A program made the translations under genes and the position numbers. The notes below the pieces were generated by a model. The model was not told the origin of the DNA, did no database searches, and saw only the letters and a list, made by a program, of their open reading frames with translations. A stretch of 64,000 bases of DNA from Artemisia argyi (Eukaryota > Streptophyta > Magnoliopsida > Asterales > Asteraceae), in NCBI GenBank assembly GCA_030686995.1, contig CM060680.1, positions 203,967,322 through 204,031,321 on the forward strand, in the 5' to 3' direction. How positions within the stretch are numbered: position 1 is the stretch's first letter; the number at the start of each line of letters is the position of its first letter. Below are positions 37,533 to 52,736 of this stretch, piece after piece.

Positions 37533-40500
37533 ATGATAATTGATAAGAGTTGGACCCGTATAGATCATCGTGGTTCAAAAGAATTTCTTGATGGTCTTGC
37601 CGCCTTCCTCCATCATTGCAAACCGTTATTGAATAATTCCGGAAAAATAAAATGTTCGTGTCGTCGTTGTTGTAATGTTCCATGGGTATCTCTCGAAGGT
37701 CTTAAAAACCACATAGGTAAAAATGGGTGGGACCCAACTTATACACAATGGAAGGATCACAGTGAACCGGATCCTCCGAATAATGATCAAAATGCTATTC
37801 TTGATAACACAACACAACGTGAGATGAGTGACATGGGTGCGTGCCTAAATGATATTCTTGATATTCCTCCGAATAATGATCAAAATGCTATTCTTGATAT
37901 TCCTTCGAATAATGAGCCGACTCACGGAAATATTGGCGAGACAAGTAACGAGCCTACTCAAGCAGCGACACCTCCTCTGCGTAACGAGTATGAAGAGTTA
38001 CTTGCAAGTTCCAACCAGCCTCTGTACCTAGGTTGTGACTTTATGACAACATTGGATTTTATGGCAAAGTTTACACATCTCAAGGTCAGCGGTAAATGGA
38101 GTGATACTTCATTTAACAAAACGCTAAAATTTCTCCAGGAGGTATTTCCGCCCAGGTTAGGTTACAATCTCCCACCGTCATACTATCATATAAAGAAGAC
38201 ATTTAAAAAGGTCGGGTTAGGGTACGAGTCGATACATGCTTGTGAAAATGATTGCTTTCTATATCGGGGGGATGACGAAGATTTGGAGTATTGTCCGGTT
38301 TGCAAAACGAGTAGATGGAAAGACAATAAAACAACGGGGAAGAAAGTTCCTAACAAGGTGTTGTGTTACTTTCCTATCATTCCTAGACTACAACGTTTGT
38401 ACAAGTCTATTCACACTGCAAAACATATGACTTGGCATGCTACTGGAAAGTCTACGGACGGTAAGATGCAACACCCGGTTGATGGTGAAGCATGGCAGAA
38501 GTTTGACAATAAATATTCGGATTTTGCTATAGAACCACGAAACGTTCGATTAGGGTTGGCTGCTGATGGTTTCAATCCGTTCGGAAACCTTAGTCAGACT
38601 TACAGCATGTGGCCGGTTATATTAACAACATACAACTTGCCTCCGTGGTTATGCATGAAAGAGACTTCTTTGATGTTGACGTTGTTGATTCCTGGCCCTA
38701 AATCACCGGCGAAGGACATCGATGTTTACTTGAGGCCCTTGATTGATGACCTTGTGAAATTATGGAAAAAACCAGGTATCTTGACTATGGACGTTGCTAC
38801 AGGCACTCAATTCCACATGAGAGCGATGCTTTTATGGACCATCAATGATTTTCCTGCTCGAAGTAGTTTGTCTGGTTGGCAAGGGCAAGGTTACTTCGCT
38901 TGCCCTACATGAAAAGTAGACACTCCGGCTACGCGTGTGATAAGCAAAACAGCTTATGTTGGTCATAGAAGATTCTTAAAAAAAAACCATAAATGGAGGA
39001 GGGACGATACTACATTCAGTGGTGAACCCGATCATAGAGAGCCTCCTAGAAAAGATACCAGAGTTGATATCTTGACTCAACTTGCAAAATTGCCCACACG
39101 TGTGCCGGGGAAACATCCGGATTATGGGGGTGGGAAGATAAAACGTAATCATGACGACGAGCTGAACTGGACTAAACGGTCTATCTTCTACGATCATAAA
39201 TATTGGTCTTTTCTTTCTCTACCACACAATTTAGATGTCATGCATATCGAAAAAAATGTGTTAGAGAGTATCTTGAACACCTTGTTAATGAATGACAAAT
39301 CTAAAGACACCGCGAAGGCAAGACAAGATTTGGAAGCTCTGGGCATTCGACAGGAGTTGTGGCTCGGAAACAAAAAAAACGGGAAGTGCTCGAAGCCTCA
39401 TGCAAAGTACTCCTTCACACCCGATAAAAGAAAACTCTTCTGTCAATACATCAAAACAGTTAAGCTACCAGATGGGTTCGGTTCCAAGTTCAAGTCAAAA
39501 GTGACCAAAGATGATAACAATATAACGGGCATGAAGTCTCATGACTGTCATATAATGATGCAACGGTTACTTCCTTATGGACTTCAGCAATACTTGGACA
39601 CACAGACTTATACACCATTGATCGAGCTTTGTTTCTTCTTTAAGCAAATTTGCGCCCGAACTTTGATGGTGAAAGACATGGAGAAAGCTAAAGACCAGTT
39701 GATCAGTATTTTGTGCAGTCTCGAGCAAATATATCCTCCTGCTTTTTTTGACATTATGATTCACTTGGTTATGCATTTACCTGAAGAGGCTATTCAAGGC
39801 GGTCCTGTTTCATTCCGGTGGATGTATCCATTTGAAAGATACATGAAGAAGCTTAAAAACTATGTCCGAAATAAAGCTAAGCCGGAGGGTTCAATAGCGG
39901 AGGGTTATATTGCAGATGAAGCATTAACTTTCTGTTCTCGTTATTTTTGTGGTGTTGGGACAAAATTTAATCATCCCGCTGCATCTCAGGACCGTCCTCG
40001 CCCAACCAGTGATTTCCAGGTGTTCCGATCACTATGTACCAATTCTGGTAAAGAGACATTGATTAAGTTAGGTCTCCCAGAAATGAAGAGAGTGATATGG
40101 TATGTACTTCACAACAGTCCTGAGATCGACAAGTAGATGGACGAGTTCGAGAGGTATGCGTTTATATTTTGAAATTTCTGTTTCCCAAGTTATCTTTTCG
40201 ATTTATTCTAATATCATGAACATTTTCAGCGAATTTCCTAATATCGACATGCAACAAGCATTTTCGAGCTGGTTTGAGACGAAGGTAAACTTATTGTATG
40301 TATTTCCATGTATAAATAACGACTATTACTCATCTCCATCTATTCTTATCTTTTTTCATAGATCCGTAAACTTTACATAGCCGATGACCCAAGCTGTACT
40401 CCCGACTTATTCGCTTTGGCTTGTGGACCATCACCGACCCCAATCTCAGTCAACTCTTGCGTAGTCAACGGTGTGAGGTTTGTCGTACACAGTAGCGATA

Positions 40501-41142
40501 TAAAACGTACAACTCAGAACAGCGGAATTTGTTCACCTGGTGAGAAGGAGGGAGAAATGTATTATGGTCAACTAGAAGATATTCTGGAGTTCGCATATTC
40601 CCAGTTCAAAGTTGTGTTGTTTCGAGTTAAGTGGTTCGACTTAAGCAACAAAAACCGTAGAGTCCAACGTTACCACTAGAAACAACATGACACAAATTTT
40701 GGCATGTAGCTATGCGTTCGAAGATCAACCTTACATTCTCGCAACACAAGCAAAACAAGTCTTCTACCTTGAAGATCCTGCCAGACGACCACTCCATTGG
40801 AAGGTCGTCAAAGAAGTAAATCACAACACAATCTGGGATGTCATCGTGGTAGAAGACGATGATGATGTGATACATGGCAACAACTCATCCGATCTCCAAC
40901 TGTCTGCTAATTTGAATGATTTGGAACCTGGAACCTTAAATATCGATGGTGAATCAACGTTAGTTGAGGCACCACCACCACCAATCATTCCTGTTGATGA
41001 CGACGATGATTTTATTGATGATGAAGACGACGATCCTTATGATTTAGCATATTCTGATAATGAAGTCGCAAACAATTCTGATGATGAAGTTGAAGTTGCG
41101 ACTAATGTTGTTTATGATAGTGATTTTGATTGTGCAGATTGA
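37533..41142 (+). pseudogene. CACTA TNP2 transposase, two stops and a frameshift
   Basis: Same domain order as in element 1: transposase-associated domain (DKSWTRIDHRGSKEF), TNP2 core (YCPVCKTSRWKD, LTLLIPGPKSPAKDIDVYLR, LLWTINDFPARSSLSGW, HNLDVMHIEKNV), DUF4218 (RWMYPFERYMKKLKNYVRNK) and DUF4216 (VVLFRVKWFD). The ATG at 37533 matches the one in element 1. TGA at 38910 stands where element 1 has a Cys codon in CPTC. TAG at 40134 replaces Tyr. A one-base shift near 40670 breaks DUF4216, after which the frame continues TRNNMTQIL. Introns are about 40154-40229 and 40285-40361. The 102-nt intron of element 1 is absent. A short repeat, NNDQNAILD, is duplicated in the N-terminal part. Confidence 0.9.
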
Positions 41143-41303
41143 TCTTAAAATGGAACTTGTAAAATGACACTTATTTTAATGAAATTGTTATGGATTGTTT
41201 AAAAGTGTATATTTCTTTTGAATGTGTATGTATTTGAATGTGTGTATGCTTATGTTAATTTGTTCCCGAATTTCTATATGTTACTCAACTTGTACTTTTA
41301 CAG

Positions 41304-43527
<2,224 letters not shown>

Positions 43528-43900
43528 AGGTATTATTTTGTGTTGTTTTGTCTTTGGAACTATGTCCGGACGACCCCAATCTTATTATCTTTGAACACTT
43601 AGGATATTGCAACATTTGTAGATATAGTAGCTACGTTTAGCGATTATAACACCCGTTTTGTAAACTTTATGATGTATTTTGAGGGTGTTATAAAGTTTAT
43701 GGCCGTTTTGTAAAGTTTATTAATTGTTTAGTGGTTATATATAACCGTTTTAGCCGTTATAAACTTTATAGTCGTTTTAGCCATTGTTTTGTGTTGGAAT
43801 GTGTTGTTATGAGAGCAGGACATGAAACTGGAATTGGTAGATTTTTGCTGCACAATTTTGCGGCAAAAATCTGGGCAGGGCAGCTGCGCAGGCTGCTGTG
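43528..43900. other. 3' flank of the Ptta-like gene, no further gene
   Basis: GTTATAAACTTTATGG-type short repeats; likely the 3' untranslated region. No polyadenylation site was chosen. Confidence 0.4.
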
Positions 43901-43917
43901 CAGCTGCAGTATAACTT

Positions 43918-44420
43918 CTTGCCGACTACATGTCGTCGGCAATATAATACACATATTAACTATTTTCAAATGGTGCCGACTACAGGGCGTCGGCATAATA
44001 ACGCAGATGGTGACTAATTTCAAACGGTACCGACTATATGACGTCGGCAATATAACACACATATTAACTATTTTCAAACCGTGCCGACTACAAGTCGTCG
44101 GCATAATAACGCACGTGGTGACTAATTTGAAACGGTACCAACTATATGTCGTCGGCACCATTTACAAAAAATTTGACTTTCGTTGACTAAATTAAGTTAA
44201 TCTAATTAATGCGTTAAATAATTATTACATTACCGACGACTTGACGTCGGTAACAAAATGTCGGACACCCCCATTCGTTTGACCAAAAATCGTGTGGGTC
44301 CCGCACTGTCGTCGGCGTTATTCGTCGGTAGGGACGGTGCCGACGCGGCTCTGTCGACTAGTTGTTGCCGACGACATGACGTCGAGAAGGTATGTTGCCG
44401 ACGTCATGACGTCGGCACGG
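43918..44420. promoter_or_regulatory. Right subterminal palindrome cluster of CACTA 2
   Basis: Eight or nine sites of the GCCGAC..GTCGGC type, about 50-55 bp apart in the first part, where the spacer alternates between two forms (AATATAACACACATATTAAC and ATAATAACGCA followed by GTGACTAAT). So the first part of the cluster is itself a tandem repeat of about 108 bp. Confidence 0.8.
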
Positions 44421-44646
44421 TTAAAAAAAAGTCGACGCCGGAGGCTGTCATTGTACTAGTGTATGTTTGTGAGAGTTATCTCATAAACTAGTATTTAAGG
44501 TGTCATATATTATTAATGAATCAATCAATCAAAGTTTAAGATAAACCAATATCTAGTTCTTCTCTTCTATTTCTTAAGAAGCTCGCACACGCTAAAAGTG
44601 GTGCCTTATCCCGATACAACCTCTAACCGGGTCATATCATTTCATG

Positions 44647-44891
44647 TAATCGTTTGCTTGAGGGAACTTTTGGAACTATATCAACAATAAAAGAAAACTG
44701 TCAATGAGATTTTCGTTAACTTGAACATTGTTTTACATATTTTGTGGGGGCTTGAAACTATTTAGAATTTCACAACTAACTAAAATGTCACAAGATTGAA
44801 GTTGCTGTACATAAAATATTGTCTCTCTCAAGTTAAGGTAAATGTAAAATCACAAAAAAAAATAAATAAATAAATGAATGAAAATCTAGTT
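44647..44891. repeat. Duplicated cassette body
   Basis: Continues the cassette cut by the insertion at 31760, for example TAATCGTTTGCTTGAGGGAA and TGTGGGGGCTTGAAACTATT. No gene. Confidence 0.65.
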
Positions 44892-45026
44892 TCTCCCACA
44901 TAGGTGGATATACAAAAATTTAATTTGTTTTTATAGCTAAAACCATTGGAACAATATAATACGGTGGATGTGCATTTAGAACAAAAGGCATTTGAGATTC
45001 TAGTGTCCCATACATCGCACTTTTTT
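44892..45026 (+). ncRNA. Candidate snRNA-promoter hairpin RNA locus L4
   Basis: TCTCCCACATA at 44892-44902, TTTATA at 44929-44934 (26 bp spacing), six T at 45021-45026, 87 nt after the TATA box. In the hairpin GTG and GATGT pair with ACATC and CAC, and TAGAA with TTCTA, around an internal loop. Confidence 0.5.
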
Positions 45027-45843
45027 AAAAGAATGTAGGAAATGATTTTTAAAAAGGCATCGTATTTTATGCTTTATAAATTCAAAGATAGATACACGTC
45101 AAATGTGGCCTATAGTTTAATTTGTGATATTCAATAGATAAATCATTTACATGATATAAAAATAGACAAAAAAAAAAAAAAAACAAAAAAAAAAAAGGTA
45201 CTTGTGTCACTAAATTTGTGGTGACTGAACCTATCGTGATTGATAGTAATTGTATCGACTCTGGCAGACTCATAAATTTGTCAAAGTATATGCACTTTAG
45301 TTAAAAATAGATAAAGGGTATACACTTTATATTAAAATCTAAGAAAATGTTAAACACCAAACATTTTCATTACGGATGATGTTCAAAAGGTATGCACGTG
45401 CATACTACATGCTTTAAGTATGCCGGGCCTTATGTAGCGACATCTTACCTTTTTTGTCCATATCATATCTCCGATTCTTATACACCAAGATCAATTTTTA
45501 ACACAAACATAAATATTAGAGCTTGTATCAAACCATGTAATTATGTCACTAATTTATTATTTATCCCTTTATTTGTTTCCTTTTAAGAAAAATTGTCATT
45601 TTAACGTGCATAAAATGTTTATAAAAAGTCGTTAAAATGTTAAATAAAACTCCTATTATGGATTTTCATGTAATCATATACTTGAAGGAACTATAATAAA
45701 ACTCCTATTATGGATTTGTAACTATTTAGAATCTTGCAATGAGCTAGACTGTGCCAATACTGAAGCTGTTGTAGGTGAAATATTGATTCTCTCAAAGTAA
45801 AGACAAATAGAAAATCTGAAAAAGAAATATAAAAGTGGAGTTT
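45027..45843. other. Non-coding cassette DNA
   Basis: Contains an A-rich run near 45170-45196 and blocks shared with 31430-31560 and 57000-57120. No gene seen. Confidence 0.5.
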
Positions 45844-45957
45844 GTCCCACATTGGATGAGGTACAAATATTTAATTTGTTTTTATAGCTAAAACTGTTGA
45901 AATAACATTGTCTTGTTGTTTATGACCTTTGATACAAAAGTTACTGTAACATCTTTT
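45844..45957 (+). ncRNA. Candidate snRNA-promoter hairpin RNA locus L5, shortened
   Basis: The promoter is near perfect (GTCCCACATTG at 45844-45854, TTTATA at 45881, 26 bp spacing), but the transcribed part is about 20 nt shorter, ends in only four T (45954-45957) and pairs poorly. It probably lost part of its hairpin. Confidence 0.4.
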
Positions 45958-46570
45958 CAAAAGAGACAAAATACGTAACCAACTTTATCTATTACCGCCC
46001 GCCAAAATACTGGTGTTTGTGTTGACTTTCACCGTCATTTGGCTTTTTTCAATTGCGTTTACTTTTACCTTTAATCTTGCGGGTTTTTTTTTTTTTTTTT
46101 TTTTTTTTCAAAATTCAAACAATGTACGTAATATGTATCTTACCAATTTAGCGGTCACCACTTAGAAAAAGTACATGAATTATCACTATTACACTTATTA
46201 TATATATATATTTTAGCGCAACGTTAAGGGAAAAAAATACTTTGTTTTTTTTTTTTTCATTTATTAATACAAGTTTTTGTATTTTTTTCTCCTTTTTTTT
46301 TTTTTTTTTTTTTTTAAAGTAATAATTTTGTTTCTTTGCTTCTATACCAATTATACTTATAGTTTAAAGCAATGTTTAGAAAAAACTTCTTTTTAAGAAA
46401 TATAACTCACATGATGGGTGTAAAGTATAAGTACATGTATAAGAATATTATCTATATAGCCAAAGTCATTTGACCCATCAACGAACTAAAATGTGTCAAG
46501 ATTGAAGTTTTTGTAAATAAGAATATTATCTCTCAAAGTTAAGGCAATTAGAAAAATTCAAGTGGGACTT

Positions 46571-46688
46571 GTACCACATTGCTGGTTGGATTATAGCTAA
46601 ATCAATGGAGCTATTAGTGTCAAGCTGTATACTACCAAGGATATAAAACTTAGCTTAGGATTCTTAGTAGTAAACAGCTTCGCTTTTT
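46571..46688 (+). ncRNA. Candidate hairpin RNA locus L6, best miRNA-like duplex
   Basis: The upstream element is GTACCACATTG and the TATA-like ATTATAG starts only about 9 bp later, so the promoter has a deletion. The hairpin is the strongest of the plus-strand set: AAGCTGTATACTACCAAGG (46622-46640) faces TTCTTAGTAGTAAACAGCTT (46661-46680), with about 18 Watson-Crick pairs and one G-U over 21 positions around a loop of about 17 nt. Five T follow at 46684-46688. Confidence 0.5.
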
Positions 46689-46908
46689 AAACCCGTATCA
46701 GACTTGGCTACCATTTGCAAATCCTATATTTAATTACATAAATTGTTTGGCTCACTTGGTCATTTAGAGAATTGATGTTTTATTTAGAACTACATATTCG
46801 ACATATCTCAGCTTGTTACAAGGAAAATGCAAACTCAGAAAACTAATACTGTGTACTTATATAGATAAGTAGATAACATATGCATGTTATTGTATCTTAT
46901 TCCACTAG

Positions 46909-48046
46909 TTATAATACCCGTGCACGCACGGGGTTTTTTCAAAAGTTTTTTACTATTTGTTATTATCGATTAATATAAAAACAAAGTAACATTTTATAAA
47001 GGATTTTACTTGTTAGATTAAAATAGGAAATCTTAAGTATATTTGCTGGCAAGTTTGACCACTATTGACCGTCATTAACGACGTTGATCACGGCAACTAA
47101 AACAAAAAATTCATAAAACTATTCATATAAAAACTTTAGTTAGAAAAAAAGAATACATTACCACAACAAAACAAAAAATCACTAACCGAGCTAAAAACTA
47201 AATCTAAAACATAACATTTTCCGAAAAGTTTTGTACAACTTCGAATCAATATCATAGACTTTTTTACTTCGCTAAAAATATTACTTTTGAGGCGTCATCT
47301 TCAAGAACAACTTTAACAATATCCTCTTATATTTAGCATTGTATGACTAACAAACTTGTCGTCTAAACCTTCTGCATCCAACCTCATGTAAGTTCACCAA
47401 TATTCTGCAATAACCGGTATCCAATCAGTATACAGGATTCCGCTATCCATAAACATGATATGCAAAAAAAGGGGCGGAATCAAGGTATATGTCGTGAATG
47501 TATGTCGTCAAGCGGAATCACTTTCTACAATTTAGTGAGTCTCCTAAACTAAAGAAAGAACACTCTAGGTTAAGCAACGTTTTAGATCACTCCTAATATG
47601 CCTGACCCATTTGTTCTTTTACCTTAATTCTTAAGCATAACATATGAGAACTAAGGATAATAAGTTTGCTATAAAGCATTCTTAGTTTAGAGCGATTAAC
47701 GGGATACCCTGTCACTAAAGTGCAATTCTAATAACTAAATAAGTACCATTCATTCACTCACATAATTTTAAGGCACTTATCTTTAATGAAATGCACCTGA
47801 GCCACAAACATACTTGAACATGCTGGAAGGTTGCACTACTCCATAATTTTAGGCCTTTGAAATTACTCTTTTGACAATTCGCAATCAATGGTCATGCCAT
47901 GTGTAAAAAAAATGCTTTCATAATTTGCAAATTGGATGGTAGCCGCAGTCTATTTTACCGGTGTTTAAGGTTGGAGGTTACGAAAAGCTTACCTTAGCCG
48001 AAGATGGTCTTGGTGCTCCATGAAGTTCAGAGGCATGAGCATGTGA
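46909..48046. other. Helitron interior, no gene recognised
   Basis: AT-rich. A short exon-like segment near 47275-47325 (minus) reads EDIVKVVLEDDASKV; I cannot assign it. Confidence 0.4.
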
Positions 48047-48250
48047 CTAATTGTGTACGTTATTGACCCGAGCCCTATCAGAATTCCTTATAAGCCCCAA
48101 TTGAGTTTCAATATCTGCACATTGGCTAGAACCGACGCGGGTAAAGAATAGAGTCTTCACCTGTTTATACTGATCCGAAAACCGTGACTCCACCATTACC
48201 CTCAAATTCCCAGATACCAAGTCCATCATAGATTTAATGTCACTGACCAT
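48047..48250 (-). pseudogene. Unidentified captured exon-like fragment
   Basis: 67 codons with non-repetitive protein-like composition, including QYKQVKTLFFTRVGSSQCAD and IETQLGLIRNSDRARVNN. It looks like a piece of a host gene carried by the Helitron. I do not recognise the parent. Confidence 0.4.
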
Positions 48251-48339
48251 TGAAAAGATGACTTAATAATCAAGATTCCCACTTGCAAGCTGCACCTTCA
48301 CTTTTTTAATTTTGCCATTGTCTGCGACCGTTTAATAAG

Positions 48340-48665
48340 CTTTCTACGAAAAGCTGCCTAAGATGACAATAAATATGAAAAAAAAAAAGAAAAAAAGAAA
48401 AAAAAAACTCACAATCTTCCAACTTAAAGGATGGTAATTTGGTTCTGTGCGATACAAATATTCACGACATATACCTTTATCCCATTTGCATCTATTTCTG
48501 TGGGGATTTGAACGGGTTGTCTAGACCATTTTCGGCACTTTGAAAAGCTTTTTACGAAAGGTTACATAAGATGACAATAAATATGAGAAACTCATAACCT
48601 TCCAACTGGAAAGATGGTATTTTTTTTCTGTGCAATACAACTATACAATCACGACATATACCTTG
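48340..48665. repeat. Internal duplication in the Helitron
   Basis: GATGACAATAAATATGA and TTCACGACATATACCTT-type blocks occur at about 48362-48470 and again at 48570-48662, so the sequence next to the J-domain fragment was duplicated. Confidence 0.7.
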
Positions 48666-48761
48666 ATTGTACTGAACTGAAAGTCTCCTATATACCTTTT
48701 TTATTTCCGTATTTGTAGCTCCATGTTCGAACCCAGGTATGAACGGTTCCAAAATTTCCAC
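48663..48761 (-). pseudogene. J-domain fragment, ERDJ2/SEC63-like
   Basis: After a TACAG acceptor, the minus strand reads EILEPFIPGFEHGATNTEIK and KVYRRLSVQYNQ, then a GTATATG donor. This matches helices I-II of the J domain in plant ERDJ2/SEC63-type proteins (EHGATNTEIKKAYRRLSxQY). The catalytic HPD that should follow QY is not present. A single captured exon. Confidence 0.6.
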
Positions 48762-48983
48762 CTGTAAAACAGAATATTAGCCTCATTTTTTCTAGAGTAT
48801 CACCAAGCTTAATTTTCAGATAACCTCATGGTTGTTACTTTTTATGTGATATACTGATATGACAAAATCACCATGATCACCCAAAGCATAAGAATAGCCG
48901 AGTTATTATATGTTGAAAAGTTGGATATCAGTTGAAATAAAACCAAATAAATGAAGAGATTTAGAATTATAGTAACTAAATGT

Positions 48984-50620
48984 GGAAAACTAGAATGGGG
49001 GATTGAATAGTTTTACGTCTTTTTAATTTTATTATGAAAACTTAGTTTAGTTTTAAAACCTTGTTTGCTTTTAAAACTTTGATTCAATCTTATGTGAACT
49101 CAAATCTTGAACAATATGAACAAGTATATCTAAGTATGAATAATAATAATAATGTAAGCTAAGTATGTGAAATCAACACATGCATAATATAAACAATTAT
49201 ATCTATATACGATAGATAATTACGTAATCGTTTATTCTATAATCCTTAGTTATATTTTGTATGAAAACTATACTTGATCGAAATAATCAATTATATGTAT
49301 GTTGTCTTTCTAGTTTGATTGTAAAGACTTAGTTTTGTGGATGAAACTTTTGTTTGATCTTTAAGTGAAATTAACACTAGCACTATATGAGCAACTATAT
49401 ATATACTTTTACGTCTACGAAAGTAATAACAATATAAGTAAGAAAATAAGTAAGAGATGGAAAGATCAAACCGGGAGACAAAGCATTTATAGTGGTTCGG
49501 CTACAAGGACACCTTCCTTGCCCTACTCCACTCCCCGAGTCACCTACTCGAGAGTTTTCTTCACTATATCAACAAGCTCCCTTATGGCGGAGAAAGCCTT
49601 ACACACCAATTTACACACCGATTTACACACCAATTTACACACCAATCTACACACCAATATTCACACCACAACTTCTTCACACCTAAGTCACAACTTCTAC
49701 ACACCTTCTTCAAATCAATCTACTTCACAACTAACTACTCCACACCTATCTTCTTCACACCAATCTAGCTCCTAACTTTTCTTCTTCACACCAAGCTACT
49801 AACTAATCACACAATCTATATCTAGCACAACTATCTACAAACAAATATTCACAACAATCTTCACTAAGAATATGTAAATAATCTTGATGATGCACCAACA
49901 ACTTGGATGTGGAGATCACAACAAGTTGTAATACTTCTTGTCTTGGGGGATAGAAGTATTCTTCTCTTGCACTTGAGAGAATGAAGTAAGAATCACTTTG
50001 AAACAAAGGATAATGTATTTATGATCAAAGGATTTGGAGAATAGAAATGAGATCTAGAACAGAAAGTTTTGGGGTGCAAAAGGTGAGAAAATTCTGTGGG
50101 ATGAACCAGTATTTATAAGGGAAAAAATTACTGTTCTGGAGCGTGGCCGGTCCCTTTAATTGGGTGCCGGTCCCCTTAATAATTAAGGGGACCGCCTAGT
50201 ATAATTAAGGGGGCCGCCTAGCAAAAAATATTTTTTCTTCAGATTTTTTGTCTTTTTGTGGGGGAGGTTTTTCCTGAAGAATCTAGCCGTTTTTTGGGTT
50301 GAAATTTGAATTCAAAATATTTATTTTGATTAAAACATTTCTTATAAATACAAAAATGTTTTGTATAAGTTTAAAAATGTTTGTCCCACTTTAATAAAAT
50401 GTAAGGTTTGTAAAAATAAAAATTCCTTTGATCATAAAATGCATTAGACACTTTGTTTATTCATACCTTAAGTGATATGGATGCTAAAGCAAATATTTAC
50501 GACTAAATACTTGTTTACGTCATAATTTGTAGTTCAATGAGTTTGCGTTTTGTGATTATCAAAACATAGAGGTATCGATATATGTTAATAATATTTTTAG
50601 GCATTATTTATATCAACACT
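48984..50620. mobile_element. Possible nested LTR-type element in the Helitron
   Basis: The sequence starts near GGGGGATTGAATAGTTTTAC and contains TTATAGTGGTTCGGCTACAA, both of a kind often found in plant dispersed repeats. It also holds a 15-bp array, CAATTTACACACCGA and variants, at about 49598-49665 and a hairpin, GGTCCCCTTAA with TTAAGGGGACC, at 50158-50182. ORFs of 64-136 codons here are repeat-derived. Borders are not proven. Confidence 0.35.
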
Positions 50621-51939
50621 AAAGTTGGATATATGTATGTATAGAAAACTACTATAGGCCGGATAAGAAACTTACGCGCCTAAATATTGACTTGTGGTAC
50701 TTCCCGATTTGCTTGCATTCTGAACGTTGGTACCTTGTGATTCTAGCCTTCTTAGTAGCTATATGATATTATTGGAATATTGTTTAAGGTACTAAAGGCA
50801 GTGCCAGTAAGGAAAAAATAAAGATCGGGAAAAGCGTATTACTCTCTTCTGATTCAGCCATGTCGAATACTTATCAGAAGTGACAGGACTTTTCGAGTTC
50901 GTCATCCTGCAACACATATCAATCAAATAAATATAAAAATGCTTAAAATAAAACATAATCAACATGACATAACAGGGCTTATGGAAAAAAAAAAAATCTA
51001 ATAATCTTTTAGTATATAATCAGGGAAGCAGATGATAACGGATATGATACTAATCCATAACTGTAACATAACGTGACCATGTGAAGATAACGCGCCTCTC
51101 TATTGGTTCATTTGTGTGGTGTAACCCTTTTGGAAATATGCTTTCAAAATGATAGAGTATGACATTATTCTTAGAATGATTGAAAAGTAATATTCCCAAC
51201 ACAATCGGACTTCCTGCACATGTTTGCAGCAGTAGATAATAACAGACGTTGAGACATTACAAAGTCAACGCTACTATAGGATCCACATTGTTAAACCAAA
51301 TAATGAGAGTAAATTTTATGGCCAGTACTTGCCAACCCACGTTTCAGCACCCAAACCCTCCCATTTCAATCCCCACTTCAGCCCCCAAAACACCCATTTC
51401 AGTCCCATTTTTAGCATCCAAACTCATCCATTTCAGACCCCACTTCAACACACAAACCCACCCGTTTCAGCCCTCATTTCAGCACCCCAAACGGTGGATT
51501 TCAAACCCTCAAACACACTAATTTTAGCCCCATTTCATCACCAAAAACCACCCACTTCAATAGCTTGTATCGGCTTCGCATTAGCTTCCGCATCCTGTTG
51601 GCATGAGCAGACATGCAAAAAAAAAGTAAGTATAATGAAGTGTATCAATGGATCGTAAAGAAAAGAACATTTGCTAACCTACAATAATAAGCAGTTTCAA
51701 AGTACTATTTTTCTTTCATATTTGACCTTAAACCTAATACGAATAAATTTAACTGATATTTTCCAACACATTTGTACCTTTTCCACGTATGTTTGCATCT
51801 TTTAACTCCACCTCAGTAACGCATCATCACTTCCTGCATTCAAGATAACCAAAAATGGTGAAGAGTAAAAACTATGAATCTCAAAATTTCCTGTAACAAT
51901 TTAAAGAAAGTTTCCTCAGTAACGCATCATCACTTACTT

Positions 51940-52736
51940 ACAATACTTGGCTCAAAATAAAGTTCACGATTTCCAGCAGTCCAAATCCAAGGTTGATAAG
52001 CAGTGCTAAGTTCAGCAACCTACCGCAATTATCACATCTTGAATTGTCATGAACTTGTAGTGATCCGCATATGACAAATCACCAACAAACAACACAGCTT
52101 TCCGTGTCACAGGGTTCATTTTATAATGCATAAGTGTAACATTAGAATCATATTTTTGAACAAGATCCCCTGCACAAAAATATTGATCATTTTAGTCAAC
52201 CCAGCCTCATATACGGCTCAAGATTCTCTCATTTTCAATTTCATTTTACAAAGTCACATTGAAAGGTTGTGACATAGTTTTTTAACAAAAAAAAGAGATC
52301 CATTGTATGCCTTATACCAAATTAAGATTATCTCATCTTCAATTTAAAATAAAAAACATACCCAAGAGTCCAAAAGTATACGGGACATCAGGCCCCACCG
52401 CAGGTGGAGTCATGAACCAAAACCTCCTTGTGGTATGACCGGTGCCGAGCTTAGCTTATAATGATACTTGCTATCAAGCTGCATTAATCTTCTTTAAATT
52501 AAACCATAATCCTTTATTCATTTTCTAATTTAGATATCTTTCTAAAATCTTACCTCTAAGTTCATAATATTGCAATGATGAATGAATTCAAAAGTGTAGT
52601 TATAGTATTTGTAGGTAGTTTTTCTCCCAGTGGCTTTGTATTTTTGCTTTTTCTTTCAGCCCAATAAACCACTGTGCTTGAACCTGGCTCATCTTGAGTC
52701 ACCCAAGGCACAATTACAACCCTACCCACATCCTTG
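51940..52736 (-). pseudogene. Captured purple acid phosphatase fragment
   Basis: Purple acid phosphatases are metallophosphoesterases, usually secreted or vacuolar. Pieces appear in the right order on the minus strand. 52736-52557 gives VIVPWVTQDEPGSSTVVYWA and, after a frameshift, YKYYNYTFEFIHHCN. Near 52470-52366 lie SKYHYKLSS, then, shifted, [17 protein letters not shown]. Exon 52170-52030 gives [16 protein letters not shown] and [14 protein letters not shown]. Near 52020-51940 lies AYQPWIWTAGNRELYFEPSI. The metal-binding GNHE is GNRE, the HDNxRWDTWGRF segment is missing and at least two frameshifts are present. Intron borders are partly kept, so genomic DNA was captured rather than cDNA. 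Confidence 0.8.

Noticed and set aside
49365..49775. 136-codon ORF with HTNLHT repeats
   Set aside because: The protein repeat is a translated 15-bp tandem repeat in a dispersed non-coding element.
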